Shown: in pieces, positions 37,801 through 48,800 of the stretch
Layout: each line of letters begins with the position of its first letter
Position numbering within the stretch: the first letter of the stretch is position 1
Source: Heliopora coerulea
Taxonomy: Eukaryota > Cnidaria > Anthozoa > Scleralcyonacea > Helioporidae
Assembly: GCA_030142905.1 (NCBI GenBank)
Contig: JASJOG010000418.1
Location: 102,001-166,000, forward strand
Direction of reading: 5' to 3'
DNA length: 64,000 bases
Made by a program: the position numbers and the translations under genes
Notes under the pieces: model-generated
Database searches by the model: none
Told to the model about the DNA's origin: nothing
Seen by the model: only the letters and a program-made list of their open reading frames with translations

Positions 37801-39381
37801 AACACGTTATTTTCTGATGTGTTGGGGTTTGTCTTATTTTAAAAAAATAATTACTTTAGCTAAGTAGTGTTTTTTTTTTTGTTTTTTTTTTCATTCTACC
37901 AAAGGCAACAATACCGAGAAGACACTGTGAGTGTTTTGTTTTAAAAGTCAGTTGCATGTTAAAAGTACTTAATAATTGTCGTTTTGTCATTTTGTCTTTA
38001 AACTACGACTTTTAACCTTCGCACCAACTCGACTTCAGACGGAACAACAGATTCTAAATTTTGTCGGAAATATGCTCCTAGCCCCCCCCCCGGGCTTCTT
38101 GATAAGTGCGCTATAAGTCCTCCCAGTGGAGTTTTAGTATGTTATGCACGCGAGCATGAAGTTCTTAATTAACTATTAAAATGTCCTCAGTGACTACATT
38201 GTACCCTCATGTTCCCGTACACTTCTATTTTATAGATGTCCGACACCAGGCTGCGACGGATCAGGTCACGTGACAGGTCAATTTCAATCTCACAGAAGGT
38301 AAACTAATTTACTCCACTGTTAGGCATAGTTACTTACCTCAAGTGGACCGCTATTAATATCGTTTCTTTTTCGCTTTGTTTTTTAGTTTATCTGGTTGTC
38401 CCAGGGTCTCTGTTGAAACGAAGAAGGAACTAATGCGTCGCGAAGTGGAAATCAAATTGGCCTGCGGAGAGGGCGGGAGTGAGGTTGGACCTAAACCAAT
38501 TAAACTGCAGTCAGGACAACGTAAGTTGACTTGATCTAGCTATGAAAATTATTGATTGGTGATTGCTAGACATGATGTATTATAAATTGATGGTATCGTC
38601 ATCATGGTCAATATTGTTATCATTATAGTAATCATTACCGTTATCGTTCTTATCATCGTCATGATCATTTTGATTATTACTATTGTCATTATCATTATCA
38701 GCATTACTATCATTATCATTAACTCTGTCATTATTACCGTATATCATCATCGTTATCGTCGTTATGGTTATCATTATCACCAATATCATCTCTATCTTCA
38801 TTATCATTATCATCATCAATATCATTACCATTGTCATTATTTTTAACAAGTCTGATAAGTATTAATACTCTTGATGTTGTACAAACTTGGAAAACATTAA
38901 CGCAATATTAATAGTTTTCTAGAGAAAAATTTGGTATTTACTGTTATACTTTTGTCATTGCTTGTTTACCTCTGCGTTATGTATTGTTGTATTTCTATCA
39001 GACATGGATCGTTATCGAGACATCGGGGGTTTGGACAAAGAAATTCGGATCCTTCAGGCTTCCAACGATCAATGCACCAGGGAAAACAACGAATTACGAA
39101 GAAAGATCTCTGCCATGGAGACAGAATTGAAGTCAACTCAAGATGAAACAATCCAAGCTCAAATCAGCCACGGTATGCTAGACACTAAACTTGTTATATT
39201 ACAAACAAAATTCATCGCATGCCTTTCAAATGTTATGAACAACATTTGCGGCGGTGCTAAGCTCAATTATAACACATTTGAAAACTGTATAGACCTCTTA
39301 AAAAAAATATTTGACGACCCAGAATCCAATGGAGCCGCCATTAAACAGGTAAAAGAAGCCTTGATGAATTTTAATATTTAG
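22895..39381 (+). CDS. MYT1: MYT1/ST18-family CCHHC zinc-finger protein, 24 coding exons
   Basis: A nuclear DNA-binding regulator of the myelin transcription factor 1 family, complete at 763 residues. Exons: 22895-22936, 26568-26864, 27215-27293, 28732-28753, 30040-30102, 31176-31222, 31645-31678, 32367-32453, 32595-32629, 33055-33091, 33394-33456, 33772-33848, 34290-34814, 35200-35218, 35394-35461, 35630-35648, 36713-36753, 37003-37018, 37436-37498, 37718-37776, 37905-37926, 38236-38298, 38387-38520, 39002-39381. Every junction keeps phase. An FCS-like finger uses Cys65, 68, 86 and 90. Five CCHHC fingers (C-x4-C-x4-H-x7-H-x5-C) start at Cys148, 204, 249, 525 and 573. The middle (295-469) is Ser/Thr-rich and then acidic, and a SUMO-type IKKEP follows. 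Residues about 640-695 form a coiled coil. The tail [15 protein letters not shown] to [12 protein letters not shown] matches the vertebrate MYT1 C-terminus. Vertebrate members have six or seven fingers. The first exon, [14 protein letters not shown], fits only by phase. Confidence 0.9.
22937..26567. other. First intron of the MYT1-family gene
   Basis: A 3.6 kb AT-rich intron. No exon, RNA gene or obvious repeat was found. The open frames at 22962, 23576, 23689 and 25932 lack family motifs. Intronic enhancers are possible but not visible. Confidence 0.4.
28056..28362. mobile_element. Possible short DNA-transposon remnant in an intron
   Basis: The left end CAGGGGGATATCCAGAATTT and the right end AAATCCACCCCTG are rough inverted repeats (CAGGGG...CCCCTG). 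AACAT occurs directly outside both ends (28051-28055 and 28363-28367). The body has G runs near both ends and no coding capacity. Confidence 0.45.
30690..31010. repeat. Degenerate tandem tRNA-like array in an intron
   Basis: Variants of TAGTTTAATTGGTA, TAGTTGGTAGGAGGTTTGAC and GTTGATAGAGTGTTGGACTG recur every 50-80 bases. They resemble A-box halves of tRNAs. No copy folds into a complete cloverleaf. Confidence 0.45.
33945..34235 (+). repeat. tRNA-derived SINE-like repeat in an intron
   Basis: The head GTGGCACAGTGATTGTGCAC resembles an A box and GGGTTCAATTCCGG a B box, 34 bases apart. A body with TTTTCTCCAGGTACTCCGG follows, and the element ends near TATAAATAAAGAGAC with a short repeated tail TTTACATTCACC. 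It is in the same orientation as the MYT1-family gene and lies just before its largest internal exon. Confidence 0.6.
34845..35095. repeat. Degenerate pentamer-rich stretch (GCATA/GCGTA-like)
   Basis: Repeated GCATAGC, CGTAACG and CAGCGTAG-like words suggest an old, eroded relative of the strong pentamer repeat found 0.8 kb downstream in another intron of the same gene. Confidence 0.5.
35885..36640. repeat. Pentanucleotide satellite, (CAGCA/TAGCA)n then (CATAC)n
   Basis: About 420 bases of TAGCA and CAGCA pentamers are followed by about 330 bases of CATAC-type pentamers. Because five is not a multiple of three, several reading frames stay open and produce Cys/Tyr/Ala/Leu-rich frames that are artefacts. 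It fills the intron between the exons at 35630-35648 and 36713-36753. Confidence 0.95.
38555..38850. repeat. (ATT/ATC)n compound microsatellite
   Basis: Irregular ATT, ATC and GTT triplets fill most of the last intron of the MYT1-family gene, much like the tract at 20231-20770. Confidence 0.9.
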
Positions 39382-40013
39382 GTATTTTTTTCATTTGCAC
39401 TGTTGCATAATCGAGGTTATTAAATACGAACGATTTTCAGTGTCAACATAGTTAAACACAACGCAAAATTTCAGTGAAAAATTGAATTGTATCATAATAA
39501 TAGATTTAATGAAATATTGCTCAGATTCAAATCACAATATAGTTGCTTTTTTTAGTTAGTTTAACACATTAACTTATTACCCGGCCACGCCAAGAGAACA
39601 TGTTTAATTAGATTGCGTTTTGCTGAGCTTATTTGTAGTTTCAGCTCCAGTTCGGATTATGTTTAGGCCGATCAACACAGCACAAATGTCGAATAATCGT
39701 GTCTCGTGTATACAAAGAAGCGAAATTGTCTTTTACACGTTGTTTGGGTAGGTAACATTTTGTGTGTGTTTATTGACGAAAGCTTAGCAAACAAAAGATA
39801 AGAATACCTGAAAGTATCTACAGACTACTGAGATAAAATCAATCATTACTCCCTGCAAAGTTTCAAAGAACACAACATTTGTATATATTGGTTGAATGCC
39901 AAAATTTCTGTGAGAAATACGAGATTATGCAACTGGTTTAGTGAAACAATTTTTAGACATGTCGAAACTTTGGCGTGAACGTGGTAAAACCTTGCCATGA
40001 GTCATTGCGCTCC
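39382..40013. other. Unique spacer between the MYT1-family gene and the tandem array
   Basis: This is the 3' UTR and flank of the MYT1-family gene. No additional gene is seen. The word AGTCATT at 40000-40006 also occurs at each internal array junction, where it is followed directly by ACACTC. Confidence 0.6.
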
Positions 40014-40087
40014 TTACACTCATTTCTAATCAATTTTGCATGTTCGTATGTCCCACTTGTGTCCGAAACTTCTCGCTTTCTTTCAGC

Positions 40088-42933
40088 GCGGGATTTGCCT
40101 TCTATATTGCAGACTTTACCACATGGAAAGAACACATTGATAGTTTCTTGGAAAATGTTATATCAAAGTACAACTATCCGGTACTATCAAGCTTTACTTT
40201 GTTGAAACATCCAAACAAACTGAGTTATGTGTTAAAATACGCGTTAATAAATCATGAAGAAAGCACTACAGAATTTGGCTCCAAATTACTATACTGCAAA
40301 TCGGATATATCATTGTCCTTATTTACATAAACTTTTCCACCATTTTCTACGTTAATATTTCCTGAAACTTCGTAATTGTAGCCAGCAAAAATGGCCATTG
40401 AAATGTATATGTATTTTAAGAAAAGATACAATATTCGCGATCGAACTGTACGGGATTTACTTAGGCTGGCCATGTCTATCCCAGACAATTTGGTCGTTCA
40501 TTTCAATCTATTGTATCTTGATGACTCTGTTGTACACGAAAACGTCTTTCATTAGTAAACCGCTGATGAAGGACAAGCTAGTGGGACATACCTTACTCAA
40601 CTATTACGTAGCTATGTACTTTACTTAAATATATGCCTGTTACGCACAACGTGACTGTATGAAATTATTTAGAACTAAATTTTAATTGCAGTATATTACT
40701 GTAGATATATATTCCAGTATCTTAAAATATATCAATAATCGTTTAATTGGTTTGGTTCTCAGTTTTCGCGACGGATTTGAAAATTTGATTTGACTGTCAG
40801 CATTGACAACAGTGGCACTGTTTTACTGGATTTTCATTTTGTTTTTGATGCAGATAGCTGACTTGTAGGCGTTAAAACGCAGACATTTTTATTTGTTGAA
40901 GTCTAAAGTTGAAAGACCAAGTATTATCTTTCAACATGTCATTAAACCCGTTAGGTTTTACTTCCAACTTAAAAACCTCTCTTTATGACGTAAACTTGAA
41001 CGTTTTGTACAGCAAATCAGACAGTTTCAAGTTCAATTTCAAATCAACCCATTAACTCAGTACCAGTCCTAACGGAACTGTGCAGTGCTACGATCTCTAC
41101 GATTACTGAGTTCCAAGGCAACGAATTGAATTTAGAATGTACATATATACCTTGTACAAGTTTATAATCAGAAAATTGATAATTAAGACATATAATCAAA
41201 TGAAAAAATTATTTAACTAAAAATTATCTGATAATTTCAGGCCGTGTTCCTGAACTTTGCCTGCCAAAATGTCGAGTATCTATTAAACACTGTCAAAATA
41301 TTATTCAAACAATTTTAATTGTATTAATGACATTTTACCATCCCTTTTATAATTTTTGTATTTTTATTGACCTGAATTATCGAAATATCGTTGACATAGA
41401 TTATGTATATTTGTGGGTGTTGGTGCGTGTATATTTGTGTGGTGTGGGTGTGGGTGTGGTCGTGTGTGGACGTAACCTGTATAAATTCCAATTTTACTGA
41501 ATCTGTGTGCGGGTGTGGGTGTGAGCATGGAGTGTGGGTATGGGCGTGTGTGGACGTAACCTCTATGGATTAATTTCAATCTTACTCATGAACCACAATT
41601 TCTTGACTACCCATATGCGAAATACCATGTTTGAATACCTTCATCCACAATAAAATGGGGAAAGCCGGTTCTCGTACCTTTTTAAAATATCATTTGCGGT
41701 CAGGAGATCGAGCTACGTTAGGTTCTTGATTCAATCTGAAAGAGTAACGAAAACCTAGTTTTCAATAAAATCCTTTAAAATTAAAGACATGAAAAGAATA
41801 AAAGTCGATATACTTTTAAAATACCTTTTCACAATAAAAGTTTCAAACGGTTGATCCACCACAAATACATGTTCGTGTAGTGAAAAAAAAAATGCTGATT
41901 CAGGCAAAACCGCTTGATTACAAACGTGAGGTGAGAAAACTCGCTTGTGTACGGAAATGAGACCCAATATTCTAAACAACATTGCTGTAGAACTAAGTTC
42001 ATCAGAATGGGAGGTTTCCGCAGGTTAAAATTTGACAAACATGGAACATTAACAACACAGACAACTTATATTGATATAGCCACAAAAGTAAAGAAGCTGT
42101 GTTGCATATTGGCCGCACGTTTGACAAACATGACGTATATTTTGTAGATAGCTTTGTTTACATTTTTCTTGATAACGAAGTGAACGTTCTTTAAAGAGCC
42201 CTAGTCTCCCTTAGTTCGAGGAAAGGATCTGCGGTCCAAACGCCTCCTCGTGTTCCGCACCACAGCAGCAAATTCATCTAAGCAAAAGTTTATCTACCAC
42301 ACTCGCCTTTTAAGGCACCTTCAATAATTTATAAATCCATTTTAATGTGAAAAAAGTTACACATTACACACGTGTCCCTAGCCACAAACTCACATTTCCA
42401 AAGGTCCATCCTCACGGCACAATTGTCGCGTGCGTTTCATTATCCTGGTGTATGTGATCATCTCCAAGGGCCCATTGACATGATGCAATTGATCTATACG
42501 AACTCCTATACGATTGTTCTCCTTATGTATGTACTGTTGTCTCAAAGAGACACAATTCTTACACTCGATTCGCTCGCTAATGTTGCAAAACGTACTGAAT
42601 GCTCCAATGAATTAATCGGATACAGTAAAATGAACAATCGTATGACAATCGTATCGTGTAAATGAACCTTGAAGAGCACAATCCTCGTTCGCTATTGGCT
42701 AACGAAAGTTGCAATATATCGTCAAGACTCTCGCGAGAAAATCACATATACCAGACGGATCAATCTTAAGCGACTACAGTACCGTGAAGAGAAGTCTTAA
42801 TAAATATCTACCGAAACAAATAAAGCAACTAGTAAGATATAGGATACAAAATAAAACAACATCCGAAGAGGAACTGCTGGAAAACTTAACATACCAGTTA
42901 AAATCAATTGGTCTCATGATGGTTTTGAAATAG
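40088..42933 (+). other. Short unassigned open frames in the tandem unit (copy 1; same in copies 2 and 3)
   Basis: Several short plus-strand frames in the 4.6 kb between the UCKL1 3' end and the left array edge look mildly protein-like. They include 40088-40330 after an acceptor-like TTTCTTTCAG, a 54-codon frame at 40391-40555 (VRDLLRLAMSIPDNLVVHFN), a short frame after 41240 (FLNFACQNVEYLLNTV) and 42709-42933 (KQIKQLVRYRIQNKTTSEEE). None matches a family I know, they do not join convincingly, and the near-identity of the copies gives no evidence of selection. They could be exons of an unrecognised gene or chance frames. Confidence 0.2.
41411..41565. repeat. GTGTGG minisatellite in array copy 1
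   Basis: Runs of GGTGTG surround two copies of a GTGTGTGGACGTAACCT block about 70 bases apart. Counterparts lie at about 47290-47460 and 53184-53345, with different numbers of GGTGTG repeats. Confidence 0.85.
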
Positions 42934-44637
42934 AACTGAAATATTGCCGATTTATATTCGTCGTCTTGATTTTAACTAGTGCATCCTAAGTTTTCAAGAT
43001 GTCCTTCTTCGAATATTGTTTTATTTTGTATATTTTTACACTGTCGGCTGGCTCAAGATAAAGTACATTGAAACACTCCTGTAAGTGGAACAGAGTGTTG
43101 AGACTTTCGAACCACACGCGAATTGAGGTAAAAAGCAATGTTATATACTAAAGATTTCAGCCATGCTTACGATAAACAAGACTTGTCAAACCGGACATAC
43201 GTTTCGTTAAACAATGAGAACTGCCTTTTCGCACTAATATAGCAAGACAGAGATCTACTGTCACTACTGATATGCCATTTACTTACTTGATAAAGTTGTG
43301 CTAACACCGAAATCTTTGGTATAGAACAAACTCTTGTTGATTCCCACCTCGAAAATTATTGCGTTCCAAAATTCCCAAATGTTTCAATGTTGCCATATGA
43401 ACGTAAAGCGTATTAAATACGCTAGTTCGACGTCTCAATTCAAATAAGATTCAGGATAAAATCCATTTTATTAAACAAAGACAAGGAACATAACACAGGC
43501 AAGAGTTACAATTTTGGCTGATGGAAACTTGTTTTGCACGTAAACTTGATAAAATGATTTGGATGACAAGCTAGGACAAGCAGTAAGTGAACGTTATCCT
43601 AAACATTTGAATTATTTTTCGTACTCTAGTCCAAAGCTCATGTTACGAGTCAACACAATTTTATTTCCCCTAAGATCTTCTACGCAGTCGAAACGCCAAG
43701 TTCGTCTTTAGGAGCCGATGAAGATCAATGAAACGCAACCTTTGTCTTGGCACAACTCAACAAGAGTATAACAAGTTTCTTACTGAGGTTCACTATCTTA
43801 GAAGAAGATTATTTACGTTTATAAATATGTCGCAGAAAAATTACTGGACCTCTTGTACAGTTAACAAACGAATTGAATAAATATGACCACAGCAATGCTA
43901 AATGGCTGAGACGTATCACTGGTCACATTCAGAAATTTCTAATGTACACTTATAAATACACTTTTCTACTTACATACCAGTTTACCACATCAAGAAATGA
44001 TACTTGAAATTGACCGACCATAATTCAAAAATGAAAAACGATCAAACCTTACCATAATAATTCTTACATGGTGCAGTTAATTTGATGAAAACATGAACAG
44101 ATGATTGCACAATGTGAGAGTTCGGTATCTTATCTTATTTACACACGGTTAGTTTCAAGCAACATTTCTCCATGGAATATTTCGCTGGTTTGACAATTCC
44201 TTGGTTTTGTATTCTGTTCTGACATGCCCTAGGCGCTAATCGCAAGACATACAGAACAAAACTGTCGGAGTTTGAATGAGGTTTCATTTGAAACAAAACA
44301 CACGTCTATAGTTTCTTATTCTTAAGCTCAGTAACTATTGACTAACGATAAACTATCTTTTGTGAATCTGGCATGAAAAAGTATTGAATGCAGTCATTAA
44401 ACGATGTTTGGCTGTGTTTGGTACTTTGGTAGAAGTGACATTACCATTTCAAACTAATGAATTTGTAGTTAATCACGCTGAAATTTCGGAACATCCCTGT
44501 TGGAATTTTCCGGAATGACAAAGTTCATGGAGTGCCGAAACACACTTTTTTGTTGTTCTACTAGAGTACCTAACACAGCAAATATCCGCCATTTATATAT
44601 ATATCTATCTATCTGGTTTTTAATATTACAGCTAATG

Positions 44638-45882
44638 TTACGAAGAATCAGTACCAAAATAACGATCACCAAAATTACCTAGAAATATTAAAAATGTTAA
44701 CAATAAAACGACAGGACAGCAATAACGGAGATGATCACAACATCACAAACAGCAACAACGGCAATGATAATAATAAAAACAACTTTAGCAGTAAAACAAC
44801 AGCAGCAGCAATAACAACAAAAACTACAACGACGACCACAACAACTACGACAACAACAACTACCACAACAGCTACTACGACAACAACAGCAACAACAACA
44901 GCAACAAAAACACCACCACCACCACCAACAACAACAACCACCACAACAACAAAAACTACAACCACCACAAAAATAGCAACAGCGACAAATGAAAAGTTTT
45001 ACAATCTCGTAGAGGTATTCACGATAAGACAACAAATTGTACTAACCAATTCCTGGAATTATATGAAAATATTCGTTTACTTCCGGGTCCACAGCACCGG
45101 TTACTATTTTGACTTTCGGAAATGCATAGGCAACAGAATGAACTCCTGGAAAAAATGAGGAAAATTCTAAGAAAACTAACCAATAATTGTCAGGTCGCAG
45201 CATTACAGTTAGTCCATGATTTGCGGTTTTCTGCAAGTAAGGATGCGAGGACTGGTACCCAGAGTATTTTGAATCGACGGCCGCCTCAGAAGAAAAGGTT
45301 CCGTGAATGATCACGATGAGAACGATTAAAGTTCAATGAGTAATAACATCTCTCATTTCTTGGGACCTTGTTTTTCGTTCATACCGAAAACACAAGTCTT
45401 TCCTCTGACTCTTTATAGAACCAAAATATCAAGTTTGTTTTTGAAACACTCTGCCTCAATAAAGTATTTGTGGCACCAATCATTAATCAAGATATTCTTA
45501 ACGTTTTCCCGCCCAAGACGTCTTCCCTTGGCGAGTAAAATCGCATGGCGTTTTCCAGAGTAAAATCAAAAGGTCGGCCACGGACCGGAAAAAGTTAAAC
45601 CGGAAACGGTTTTAGCTCTTTATTCGTAAGCAAGCGACCGCGTGAGTACACATAACCCTACCTGACTCCGCGGCAATTAACGATACAAACAATATATTGT
45701 CTTCTTTAACGTCGTGATCCTGAAAGATGATGGGAAAAAACAAAATAAATAAATAAATAAATGAGTGTGATCATCGTCTGGCAATCATAAAAACAGATTT
45801 TATGCCATTTCAATGCTTCCTGAAACTAATTCTCCTGAAACAGCTGACCTACTTACCAAAAGAACTCGGATTGCCATTAAAG
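44638..45882 (-). pseudogene. UCKL1: UCKL1 terminal exons 12-15, array copy 1
   Basis: The four exons recur at 45857-45882, 45662-45719, 45047-45145 and 44638-44678. All splice sites, frames and the stop codon are preserved, with no coding difference seen from copy 3. Copy 1 lies farthest from the rest of the gene. It cannot make protein alone because the start and the kinase half are absent. It could serve only as a distant alternative 3' end of UCKL1, so pseudogene is a provisional label. Confidence 0.8.
44795..44975. repeat. (ACA/CCA)n microsatellite in UCKL1 last intron, copy 1
   Basis: Imperfect CAA, ACT and CAC triplets, repeated at about 50689-50869 and 56572-56752. The copy 3 version has more CAC units and fewer CAA units. 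It creates poly-Thr, poly-Val and poly-Cys frames that are not genes. Confidence 0.9.
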
Positions 45883-48800
45883 CTAAAAAAAGAAATTACG
45901 TTTCAGTCATTACACTCATTTCTAATCAATTTTGCATGTTCGTATGTCCCACTTGTGTCCGAAACTTCTCGCTTTCTTTCAGCGCGGGATTTGCCTTCTA
46001 TATTGCAGACTTTACCACATGGAAAGAACACATTGATAGTTTCTTGGAAAATGTTATATCAAAGTACAACTATCCGGTACTATCAAGTTTTACTTTGTTG
46101 AAACATCCAAACAAACTGAGTTATGTGTTAAAATACGCGTTAATAAATCATGAAGAAAGCACTACAGAATTTGGCTCCAAATTACTATACTGCAAATCGG
46201 ATATATCATTGTCCTTATTTACATAAACTTTTCCACCATTTTCTACGTTAATATTTCCTGAAACTTCGTAATTGTAGCCAGCAAAAATGGCCATTGAAAT
46301 GTATATGTATTTTAAGAAAAGATACAATATTCGCGATCGAACTTTACGGGATTTACTTAGGCTGGCCATGTCTATCCCAGACAATTTGGTCGTTCATTTC
46401 AATCTATCGTATCTTGATGACTCTGTTGTACACGAAAACGTCTTTCATTAGTAAACCGCTGATGAAGGACAAGCTAGTGGGACATACCTTACTCAACTAT
46501 TACGTAGCTATGTACTTTACTTAAATATATGCCTGTTACGCACAACGTGACTGTATGAAATTATTTAGAACTAAATTTTAATTGCAGTATATTACTGTAG
46601 ATATATATTCCAGTATCTTAAAGTATATCAATAATCGTTTAATTGGTTTGGTTCTCAGTTTTCGCGACGGATTTGAAAATTTGATTTGACTGTCAGCATT
46701 GACAACAGTGGCACTGTTTTACTGGATTTTCATTTTGTTTTTGATGCAGATAGCTGACTTGTAGGCGTTAAAACGCAGACATTTTTATTTGTTGAAGTCT
46801 AAAGTTGAAAGACCAAGTATTATCTTTCAACATGTCATTAAACCCGTTAGGTTTTACTTCCAACTTAAAAACCTCTCTTTATGACGTAAACTTGAACGTT
46901 TTGTACAGCAAATCAGACAGTTTCAAGTTCAATTTCAAATCAACCCATTAACTCAGTACCAGTCCTAACGGAACTGTGCAGTGCTACGATCTCTACGATT
47001 ACTGAGTTCCAAGGCAACGAATTGAATTTAGAATGTACATATATACCTTGTACAAGTTTATAATCAGAAAATTGATAATTAAGACATATAATCAAATGAA
47101 AAAATTATTTAACTAAAAATTATCTGATAATTTCAGGCCGTGTTCCTGAACTTTGCCTGCCAAAATGTCGAGTATCTATTAAACACTGTCAAAATATTAT
47201 TCAAACAATTTTAATTGTATTAATGACATTTTACCATCCCTTTTATTGACCTGAATTATCGAAATATCGTTGACATAGATTATGTATCTTTGTGGGTGTT
47301 GGTGCGTGTATATTTGTGTGGGTGTGGGTGTGGGTGTGGGTGTGGGTGTGGTCGTGTGTGGACGTAACCTGTATAAATTCCAATTTTACTGAATCTGTGT
47401 GCGGGTGTGGGTGTGAGCATGGAGTGTGGGTATGGGCGTGTGTGGACGTAACCTCTATGGATTAATTTCAATCTTACTCATGAACCACAATTTCTTGACT
47501 ACCCATATGCGAAATACCATGTTTGAATACCTTCATCCACAATAAAATGGGGAAAGCCGATTCTCGTACCTTTTTAAAATATCATTTGCGGTCAGGAGAT
47601 CGAGCTACGTTAGGTTCTTGATTCAATCTGAAAGAGTAACGAAAACCTAGTTTTCAATAAAATCCTTTAAAATTAAAGACATGAAAAGAATAAAAGTCGA
47701 TATACTTTTAAAATACCTTTTCACAATAAAAGTTTCAAACGGTTGATCCACCACAAATACATGTTCGTGTAGTGAAAAAAAAAAAATGCTGATTCAGGCA
47801 AAACCGCTTGATTACAAACGTGAGGTGAGAAAACTCGCTTGTGTACGGAAATGAGACCCAATATTCTAAACAACATTGCTGTAGAACTAAGTTCATCAGA
47901 ATGGGAGGTTTCCGCAGGTTAAAATTTGACAAACATGGAACATTAACAACACAAACAACTTATATTGATATAGCCACAAAAGTAAAGAAGCTGTGTTGCA
48001 TATTGGCCGCACGTTTGACAAACATGACGTATATTTTGTAGATAGCTTTGTTTACATTTTTCTTGATAACGAAGTGAACGTTCTTTAAAGAGCCCTAGTC
48101 TCCCTTAGTTCGAGGAAAGGATCTGCGGTCCAAACGCCTCCTCGTGTTCCGCACCACAGCAGCAAATTCATCTAAGCAAAAGTTTATCTACCACACTCGC
48201 CTTTTAAGGCACCTTCAATAATTTATAAATCCATTTTAATGTGAAAAAAGTTACACATTACACACGTGTCCCTAGCCACAAACTCACATTTCCAAAGGTC
48301 CATCCTCACGGCACAATTGTCGCGTGCGTTTCATTATCCTGGTGTATGTGATCATCTCCAAGGGCCCATTGACATGATGCAATTGATCTATACGAACTCC
48401 TATACGATTGTTCTCCTTATGTATGTACTGTTGTCTCAAAGAGACACAATTCTTACACTCGATTCGCTCGCTAATGTTGCAAAACGTACTGAATGCTCCA
48501 ATGAATTAATCGGATAAAGTAAAATGAACAATCGTATGACAATCGTATCGTGTAAATGAACCTTGAAGAGCACAATCCTCGTTCGCTATTAGCTAACGAA
48601 AGTTGCAATATATCGTCAAGACTCTCGCGAGAAAATCACATATACCAGACGGATCAATCTTAAGCGACTACAGTACCGTGAAGAGAAGTCTTAATAAATA
48701 TCTACCGAAACAAATAAAGCAACTAGTAAGATATAGGATACAAAATAAAACAACATCCGAAGAGGAACTGCTGGAAAACTTAACATACCAGTTAAAATCA

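Noticed and set aside
44694..45158. Poly-Thr, poly-Val and poly-Cys frames in each tandem unit
   Set aside because: They arise from the ACA/CCA microsatellite in the last UCKL1 intron.
45813..46226. A 137-codon plus-strand frame crossing the junction of units 1 and 2 (also 51707-52120)
   Set aside because: Its first part is antisense to UCKL1 exon 12 and the frame exists only because the junction fuses two unrelated ends; in copy 3 the frame continues differently into the flank.
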